A stretch of 64,000 bases of DNA from Okapia johnstoni (taxonomy: Eukaryota; Chordata; Mammalia; Artiodactyla; Giraffidae). Each line of letters starts with the position of its first letter. The stretch's first letter is position 1. Positions 57,114 to 64,000 of the stretch are shown here, piece after piece. A program made the translations under genes and the position numbers. The notes beneath the pieces were generated by a model. The model did not search any database and was not told the DNA's origin. It worked only from the letters and a program-made list of their open reading frames with translations. The stretch covers positions 83,524,001 to 83,588,000 of the forward strand of contig CM044318.1 of NCBI GenBank assembly GCA_024291935.2. The letters run 5' to 3'.

Positions 57114-59892
57114 GTAAGCACACCCTGAAGAAGGACTGCCCATCACCCCTCTGATACGGTCTGATCCAGCCTCTTCCTCGGGCATGTCACCTGGTCACCA
57201 TGGCCAGCACACACCCTGCAGACCCCACATCAGGCTTAACGGCCCAGAATCTCTCTCCCTGCCCACAAATACTGCAGTGGAAATGCTGTAGTCACAGCCA
57301 CCTCTAATGTAGAAGAAAACCAAAGAATTAAGATTTCATCTCTTCTTACAAAATATTTAAACACAGCCCTCACTGTGCTGTTTTGACAGTTCTTTCTGCT
57401 CACAAAATGAAAAGTTTAAGACAAATTCCAATTCATATACCCTTTTTAAGATCTTTCTTCCCGATGGTTTCATTGTCATTTACATGACAAACAACTTGAT
57501 TAATAGTACTTGCTCATTTCAAATAAAAATAGCTTCAGAATATACCCCCCCACCCACACTTTTAAAAGAAAGAATGACTCGCATCTCATTAGCTAAACCT
57601 TGCTATTGGACAGTTTTAATGACAGGAACCAGAGTTGGGCCAAAGATTCTTATTGAATGTGTAACAGCAGCAGCCTACTGACAACTGCCGGTATAAAAAG
57701 ATCCAATTGGAATATGTACGCTTTGTCCTGTGTCTCAACGCCTTGGGTATTTACCTGGCAGGATCTTACCCAGAGGAGTGGTTCTCACCATTCAGTTTAC
57801 CACGAGGCCTCTTGGATACTCCTGATTCATCCTAAGACATTATGGCTGCACCCTCTCTTCCCAGCCGTGTTTCCACTCTTTACCTGCATCCTCACCAGAG
57901 GAGCTCTGGGCCTCCGGCTGAGTGTGCCTGTGGTCAGCCACTTCCCCTTCCCCAAACCCCAGCGCCCTCTCCTCCTGCTCTGAAGCGTGCCCGAGGGCTC
58001 TGTGCCCCCATAGCCACCTGGCAGGGCCTGAGCTGGGGAAGGCTCGGGAGGTGCGTGGCAGGTGGCAGAAATGCAAGCCTTCGCTGGCACCGTTTGGAGC
58101 TGGTGATGTACGTGGGGGAGGAGGCCCTTCCATAAACAGGCACAATCCTATCTTCCTAATGAGCCTCTGCCCCTAAGCCGTTTGTAATCGGTGCGAGGAA
58201 GGCGCTTAACAGCTCAAGGTGGAGAGCGGCAATCCCTGATTTTCAGGATGTGGTTCGGCCGTGGGCTGTGTTGGCCCTTTTTTTTTACTGAAGTAAGAGA
58301 GCTGGAAGCTGAATAATCCCCGGATGGCATGACTGAAGTAATCCTGTTGTCAATACCACGGGCCCCTCTTGCCGTGTGTCTGCCTCCCAGGACAGACCAG
58401 CATGGGATACGGTGTGGGCAGCTGCTGACCCTCTTGGTGTGATGAATCTAGGGCACCGTTCTTTGTTAAGGCCAGCGGGGTCCACGACAGGGAGTCAGCA
58501 GTCAGTTAGGAGGGAATTCTGCCCTGGAGGGTCCATGTGGCTGAGTTATCTGCACGGGAGGGTGTGTTCCAGAGTGCGACCGGCCAGGTGTCCGGCTATG
58601 ACAGCCGTCCTGGGATACGTGTTGCCTGGGGTGCACGTGGGACCAGGGCACCCTCACTGGCCAGCACAGGGTCGACCTCCTCTCTGAATGCCACCGCCCC
58701 TCCATCGGGTCACTGGCAGGCACCTTGACAAGCAGGGGCTTCTTGTCCAGCAGCTGAGGGTGTCCTTCTGGGAGCTGGACGAGAGCAGAACTGTCCGTTC
58801 TCTGAGCGTCTCTGCACCTCCAACTCTCCCTCTGCTTCTCAGACAGCCCCCAGGGGCTGGAGCAAGAAGAAAACAGCCTGCTCTGCTTTGCCATTTGCTA
58901 AAGACACCCTCGGGTCCCCGACACAGGCAGGCATACCCAGCACACTGGCCTTGGGGAGGGCAAGGACCAGCTTATCTTGCGTTGAGGTCACCCCTGGACG
59001 TGGCTCGGGGGCCCAGCCTTGGGTCCATTGGAGCGAGACCTGGTTTGAAGGTGGAGTTAATTGTTTTAAACCCAGTCATGTTCCCCTGGCAGTTAGGACT
59101 GAGCCAGAGAGGAGTGCAGGGCTGGGCCTCGCAGAGTCCCGTGGGGCCCCCAGAGAAAGAAGGGCCTTGGCAGTGTGGGCAGAGGTGGACCGCCCTGCCT
59201 CCCGCCCTGAAGGTCCTGCCGACCGGTGGCAGGTTTGCAAAGGAGGCCTGTGAGGTCCGACTGAAGTGGTGCCCCCGGGGCCGGGGGAGCTCTTTTATTC
59301 CCTGGAGGGCACGTGATCTCAGGGGCAGACCATGGCAGGACCTCTCCACCCCTCCCCCCACTTCTCTGACCAAGCAGGTCCCTGGGGGCTTGCAAAGCGC
59401 CCAGACCTCCTGCCTCAGGGACAGGACAGATTGCCCCAGATTCCTTAAAACAAGCAGCGGACAAGACCATGGCTAAAAGCCCTCATCTGTGAAGCAGCTG
59501 TATTCAAGCACCACTCAGGGCTGTGTTTTCCTGGGATAACCATACGTGTACACACATGCATGCATGCACACACATGTATACAGATGAGCATGTGCACACA
59601 CGCACTCCGGGACAAGGTGGCCTTGCATGGTGCCTTTGGACTTTGCACGTGGGGACCGGGTCAGTGGAAACGTGTAAAGTCGCTCACAGGCCCGGCTCCT
59701 CTTGTTGGATGATGAGAGACCTTGCCCCGAAGATCCACTGGAAGGAAACGTAGGCAGGGAGTAGGAAGCCCAGGCGTACTTGGGATGCCTGTCCTCTGGC
59801 GAGGAGCCCGGGGCATGGGCAAGGGCCCCTGCAGGGCAGCGCGGGGCGGGGTGTGGCCGCCGCCGAGTCATCCCCCTCCTCCCACTCCGCAG
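57114..59892 (+). other. DOCK1: Intron between exons 12 and 13 (2.8 kb)
   Basis: Phase-0 GT-AG intron without any SINE or LINE I can recognise, the longest repeat-poor interval in the window. It becomes strongly G+C-rich from about 58500. A 262-codon open frame at 58688-59476 is in this G+C-rich part and has no recognised motif. Confidence 0.88.
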
Positions 59893-60069
59893 GTGGAGAT
59901 CAGCCCCCTGGAGAACGCCATCGAGACCATGCAGCTGACCAACGACAAGATCAACAGCATGGTGCAGCAACACCTGGACGACCCCAGCCTCCCCATCAAC
60001 CCGCTCTCCATGCTCCTGAACGGCATCGTGGACCCCGCCGTCATGGGAGGCTTTGCCAATTACGAGAAG
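59893..60069 (+). CDS. DOCK1: DOCK1 exon 13 of window (about residues 1485-1543), catalytic lobe C
   Basis: 177 bases, 59 whole codons, [59 protein letters not shown]. Acceptor ccactccgcag. It carries the ISP motif whose alanine replacement abolishes Rac exchange by DOCK180, and DPAVMGGF, which lies at the alpha-10 insert where a valine senses nucleotide and Mg2+ in solved DOCK structures. The in-frame donor is GAGAAG|gcacgt, a GC rather than GT donor. The nearest GT (60074) would add four bases and break the frame into exon 14. Phase 0 at both ends. Confidence 0.94.
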
Positions 60070-61089
60070 GCACGTGACACGCCGGCTTCCTCTCTGCAGC
60101 CCCGCCCCTGGGGACAAGCTAGCGCCAAACCCCGCCTCCAAGCCCAGAGACCTCGCTGGGCTCACTGAAGTGGGCCGAACCGGGCCCACTCTCCAGAGGC
60201 AGCCTCTGCCTGCTGCCAGCAGTCAAGACCCCACCCAGGCACGGCTGGCCTGGACATTGTCCCCACACCCCTACAGGGCTGTGCTGATGGAGAGGGACCC
60301 TCCTGACTGTCCAGAGACCTGGGGTTATCAAAGACCACAATATACAGTTGTAGTGGAAGACAACAGAATTAGAATATTGAGACTAGGTGGGGGACTGGTG
60401 CGGTGGGGACAGCCAGCTGATCTCCCTGGAAAAATATCTCAGTAAGATGGAGTAAGTTGAAGGTCATGGGCTGGTGGTCTAGACACCGGGTCTGCCTGAT
60501 TTTGTACATGGGGTTTGCAACATAGCCGTGACCATCCACTTCTCGGTGTCCGAGGCTGTCTTCCAGATACAACGGCAGCAGAGTTGAGGCTCTTCACAGA
60601 AAGAGTTTGCTAGCCCCCCTGGTCTAGATGAAGGGGAAACTGAGGCAGGAAGGGCACTGCCCGAAGGTGGGCCGTGAGGGGACAGAGAGGTGGTGCTGCA
60701 TCCCAACAACTCTCAGATCCAGAGCAGACCCAGCTGAGGGTCACGGGGCCCGGGAGCAGCTGGGGAGTGCAGCCCATGACCTGAGCAGTGGGGGTCAGCA
60801 GCGGCCTTGCTGGGTTCTGTGGACGGAGTCTCCGCAGTGAGTGAACAGAGTCCTTCAGTTGTATTGACCTTCCCGGACGTTTTGGTAGAGAGGGCCCCAC
60901 CCTGGGGGACGTGAGCTGGTGATGGCAGGGCTGTGGGTCTACATTAAAGACGGCTCTCTCCCCAAGCCTGGGGAACTCCAGATGTGCCAAACTGCCTGCT
61001 GCCGGGGCCTTTTGCCTGAAGTAATTTTGCCTGAAGTGGGCCTTTTGCCTGATGTTGGTGGGCTCAGCCACTCTCTCTGTCCCCACCAG
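60070..61089 (+). other. DOCK1: GC-AG intron between exons 13 and 14 (1.0 kb)
   Basis: Starts with GC (gcacgtgaca) and ends ccccaccag. It is G+C-rich, without recognisable mobile elements. A small direct repeat of ttttgcctgaagt occurs near 61009-61045. Confidence 0.85.
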
Positions 61090-61173
61090 GCCTTCTTCAC
61101 AGAGCGGTACCTGCAGGAGCACCCCGAGGCCCACGAAAAGATCGAGAAGCTCAAGGACCTGATTGCTTGGCAG
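61090..61173 (+). CDS. DOCK1: DOCK1 exon 14 of window (about residues 1544-1571)
   Basis: 84 bases, 28 whole codons AFFTERYLQEHPEAHEKIEK LKDLIAWQ. Acceptor tccccaccag; donor TGGCAG|gtaaac. It lies in the helices of DHR-2 lobe C after the nucleotide-sensor loop. Phase 0 at both ends. The next expected DOCK1 exon (beginning IPFLAEG, as I recall) is not in the remaining 2.8 kb. Confidence 0.94.
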
Positions 61174-61852
61174 GTAAACATCTCGCAGCAGCTGCAGGGT
61201 CGGGGTGGGGAAAGCTGAGCCTGGGACCAGATACCTTTGGGCCTCCTTAGCACACCTGCCAGCCGCCACGGAGTGGACATGACCATGTTTGTACCGGATA
61301 GGCCCACCCACTGCCGCTTCGATTAACTGGACTCCTGGCCATTGTCATGAATATGAACATCTAGAATATTCGCTCTTGCAAATGAGCTGGGTCTGTTTCC
61401 TCCCCTCGGTCGGTGTATTGCCTGCTGGAAAATCTTTGGTATCAACAGAACAGAATGTTGGGGGTGAGATCAGGGGATGACTCCCAGAGATCATGGCCCC
61501 AGCCTGTCTCAGGCAGGTGGTATGGCAGCTGGGGGTGGGGGACCACCAAGTGCCCACCGTCCTATCTCCTCCACCAGTGGTCGGGGTTGGGGGGAGCGTC
61601 CCAGATGTAATTCTGCATATTCTTGGGCTTTTCTGCTTGTGCTCCTGAGGGATCTCAGTACTTCCTCAAGGGATGTGGTCTGGAAAGGCTGGGAATCTCT
61701 GGAGGGTGTCCTGGGCTCTGTGGGATGTTCCTGGCTCCTGTGTCTGGGCTTCTGGAATCTTTGTGAGCCCGGTGGTAGTGGGAATGTCCAGACCCAGCTC
61801 CTGTGGGAGCTCTGCCTACCTGCTCTGGACTTTTCAAGCAGCTGGCTTCTTT

Positions 61853-62044
61853 CAGTTCAGTTGTTCAGTCACTCAGTTGTGTCCAATTCTTTGCAACCCC
61901 ATGGACTGCAGCACTCCAGGCCTCCCTATCCATCACCAACTCCCGGAGTTTACCCAGACTCATGTCCATTGAGTCGGTGATGCCATCCAACCATCTCATC
62001 CTCTGTCATACCCTTCTCCGCCCACCTTCAATCTTGCCCAGCAT
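61853..62044 (-). mobile_element. BovB 3' end with target-site duplication
   Basis: Minus-strand BovB terminus (cagttcagttgttcagtcac to caatcttgcccagcat). It is flanked by a perfect 14-bp repeat cagctggcttcttt at 61839-61852 and 62045-62058. The outermost CA may belong to the element, leaving at least 12 bp. Confidence 0.9.
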
Positions 62045-62349
62045 CAGCTGGCTTCTTTAGGCTTCCTTTTCTCCTGTGGGAGGCAGGGAGAGTACTGCTG
62101 ATCTGTGCCCCGCATGCCAGGCTGAGGGCAGAGAGCTGAGGGAGGCAGAGACCAGGGTCACCCTGTGCCTGGGCAGCACCCCACCACAGCCTGGGAGTCC
62201 CAGCTCTTCCTTCTGATGAGCGCTCTGTGGGCACCAGCTCCTGGCCTCCCCGGAGCCTCACTGTCCTTGCTTGTGCACCATCAGCACGTGGGTTACAGGA
62301 CCTGTTAGGACAGATCGGGCCTGGGTTTTGGTTTCAGGCCAAGTTACAA

Positions 62350-63240
62350 GTACTTATTTTTCATATATATGTATGTATATTATTGTGATAAAATGCATGT
62401 AACATACAATTGACCACCTTAGTCATTTCTAAGTGCACAGTTCAGTGTCATCATGTCCATTCACATCATTGTGCAACCATTACCACCATCATCTCCAGAA
62501 CTTTCTCATCTTGCAAAACTACTCAACATCCAATAAACAATAATTCCCCATGCTCCTCACCCCTGGAAACCACCAACCTGCTTTCTGTCTCTATGCATTT
62601 GATTATTCTGTGCACGCCTGCTAAGTCACTTCAGTTGTGTTCAACTCTTTGTGACCCCGTGGACTGTAGCCCGACAGGCTCCTCTGTCCATGGGATTCTC
62701 CAGGCAAGAATACTGCAGTGGGTTGCCATTTCCTCCTCCAGGGAATCTTCCCGACGAGGGATCAAATCCTCAACTCTTATTTTGATTATTCTAGGGACCT
62801 CATATAAGTAGAATCACATATTGTTTGTCCTTTTGTGACTGGCTTATTCCACTTGGCATAGGTCTTCCAAGTTCACCCATATTGTGACATGTCAGAATCT
62901 CGTTCCTTTTTAAGGCTGAATAATATTCCACTGTCTGTATAGACCGTGTGTTACTTGTCTGTTCATTCACTGATGCGTACTTGGTTGCTTCCATCTTTTG
63001 CTGTTGTAAATAATGTTTTTATGAACACAGGTTTACAAAAACCTGCTCTGTTTCCTGCTTTCACTTCCCAGAAGTGGGATTGTTGGATCATGTGATAAGT
63101 CTATTTTTAATTTTTTGAGGAAGCACCATATTGTTTTCCACAGCAGCTGCACTGTTTTCTATTCCCACCGCCAGTCAGGCGCCATTGTTCCAATTTCCCC
63201 ACATCCTCATCAACATTTATTTTCTGGTTTTCTTGTTGTT
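62350..63240 (-). mobile_element. Old L1 3' end, split by a Bov-tA SINE
   Basis: Minus-strand L1: 3' UTR aatgcatgtaacatacaatt, ttgtgcaaccattaccacca, then ORF2-end sequence translating on the minus strand to EYYSALKRNEILTCHNMGEL. The SINE at 62610-62780 interrupts it. Confidence 0.82.
62610..62780 (-). repeat. Bov-tA SINE inserted in L1
   Basis: Minus-strand SINE, 3'-part and truncated head (ccgacgagggatcaaatcct). It is flanked by a 12-bp repeat tttgattattct at 62598-62609 and 62781-62792. Confidence 0.9.
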
Positions 63241-64000
63241 TGTTTTATAGTAACCATCCTGATGGGTGTGACTTCGGAATTTGATATCAGTTTGGCCTTG
63301 GAATTCTTCTCTGATAAGACACCTTGGGAGCTGAATTTAAGGGAACTTTTTACAGGATGGTCTCTGCACAGGATATAAGATGAAAAATACATATTCAATA
63401 CATTACCTGTGATCTTGCTTTCATTTGCCGATGTTTTGAAAATCCGCATTTTAATATCAGTAATTGAGTCATATGGTCAGTAACAGAAGTTTGGGGTTAC
63501 TGGAATGCTTTCTTCTGGTTTTGTTTGTTAATTTGTTTGATTTGTTTTTCTTCCCTGAAGCTCAATCAAGGCAAAGCAAAGTTTTCCTCCTGGGAATCCC
63601 AAGGATTCCCGGGCAGAGTTTCCATCCCTGATGTGCAATCAGCACATCTCAGTGCCTAAAATCATTTGCTGAAGTTCCAGCAGCTCCCAGGCTGTGTTGC
63701 TGAGCCCCTTGAGGGTGGGAGTTAGGGAGGGTTAGGGAGTTAGGGTCTGTTAGGGGCAGGTTGCGTACGTGGGCTCTTCCAGGTTTGCAGCCGTGAGCAC
63801 CAGCCCCTTCCTCAAAGGCACAGCTCCATCTTTTCGCAGACACAGCTGTCTCGCTGATCCTCCCTGCTGTGGGTCTAAGCATGAATCCGTGTAGGCTCAG
63901 ACAAGCCCACTGAGGTGCCTGCATATGTGTCTTCTGAAATACACAGAAATGAAAGCCTAGACCCACTCACCATCCCCAGCTGATGACAGGCCTGACTGAG

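Larger units (their letters stand above)
1..64000 (+). other. DOCK1: DOCK1 gene body, internal part (14 coding exons and their introns)
   Basis: DOCK1 (DOCK180) is an atypical Rac guanine-nucleotide exchange factor that works with ELMO at the cell membrane in engulfment of dying cells, migration and myoblast fusion. Fourteen + strand exons join into one uninterrupted reading frame of 497 codons that I recognise as DOCK1, by FENEIITKLDHEVEGG, NMWIERTIYTTAYKLPG and [14 protein letters not shown]. The part present is the end of the helical region before DHR-2 and most of the catalytic DHR-2 domain. Residue numbers in the exon entries are approximate human positions, counted from the ISP motif taken as 1487-1489. 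The N-terminal SH3 and DHR-1 regions and the C-terminal proline-rich tail lie outside. DOCK2 and DOCK5 are the nearest alternatives; the detailed match favours DOCK1. Confidence 0.93.
61174..64000 (+). other. DOCK1: Intron after exon 14 (5' part)
   Basis: Begins gtaaac. It holds a BovB fragment with clean duplication (61853-62044) and an old L1 split by a Bov-tA SINE. From about 63350 to 64000 and from 61174 to 61838 I see no exon and no clear repeat. Confidence 0.87.

Noticed and set aside
58688..59476. Longest open frame of the window (262 codons, + strand)
   Set aside because: It lies in a G+C-rich intron part where stops are rare, overlaps other long frames on both strands, and shows no domain, signal peptide or recognisable motif.
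60070..60075. GT donor at 60074 as the normal end of exon 13
   Set aside because: It adds four bases and breaks the frame into exon 14, whereas the GC donor gives the expected YEKAFFTERYL.
1..64000. Nested gene INSYN2A (FAM196A), which lies antisense within human DOCK1
   Set aside because: No minus-strand frame of suitable length or motif appears; it probably lies in another intron outside the window.
1..64000. Bacterial-type features (operons, CRISPR, riboswitches, tRNA genes)
   Set aside because: The window is vertebrate nuclear DNA. The tRNA-like sequences are SINE heads without intact cloverleaf context.

Overview
This is a piece of a ruminant (probably bovid) nuclear genome. Two things show this. 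The window is full of repeats restricted to ruminants or cetartiodactyls: Bov-tA and Bov-A2 SINEs, 3' ends of the BovB RTE-type LINE, CHR-type tRNA SINEs and bovine-type L1 3' ends. Between them lie short, well-spliced vertebrate exons. I cannot tell cattle from sheep, goat or a wild bovid by eye.

The only protein-coding gene I can support is DOCK1 (DOCK180), on the + strand throughout. Fourteen internal coding exons (1493 coding bases, 497 codons plus one split codon) run from 4373 to 61173. Every exon is bounded by AG and GT, except one GC donor, and all 13 junctions keep one open frame. The joined product starts at [11 protein letters not shown] and ends at KLKDLIAWQ. Anchored on the published ISP motif of human DOCK1 (1487-1489, from memory), this is about residues 1074-1571: the end of the helical region before DHR-2, then most of the DHR-2 Rac guanine-nucleotide-exchange domain. 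The preceding and following exons lie outside the window, so no promoter, start codon, stop codon or polyadenylation site of DOCK1 is present.

Layout: intron with repeats (1-4372); exon 1; a 9-kb intron with a local 125-bp duplication, a G-quadruplex motif, SINEs, a Tigger DNA transposon and an L1 end (4522-13551); the close pair exons 2-3; an 8-kb intron rich in BovB and L1 ends; exons 4-5; a 3.8-kb intron with a GATG minisatellite; exon 6, whose donor runs into a 19-A tract; a 16.8-kb intron with the densest repeats (27353-44183); exons 7-8; a 6.1-kb intron with SINEs, an apparent retrocopy and a BovB end (45361-51488); the close pair exons 9-10; exon 11; exon 12; exon 13 with a GC donor; exon 14; and a repeat-rich intron to the end.

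I see no new gene system, CRISPR array, RNA gene or operon. The items most worth a second look are the GC-AG intron after exon 13, the A-tract at the exon 6 donor, an L1 insertion with two poly(A) tracts and a 16-bp target-site duplication, a 100-bp imperfect palindrome, the 125-bp templated duplication, and an unidentified retrocopy-like segment on the minus strand.
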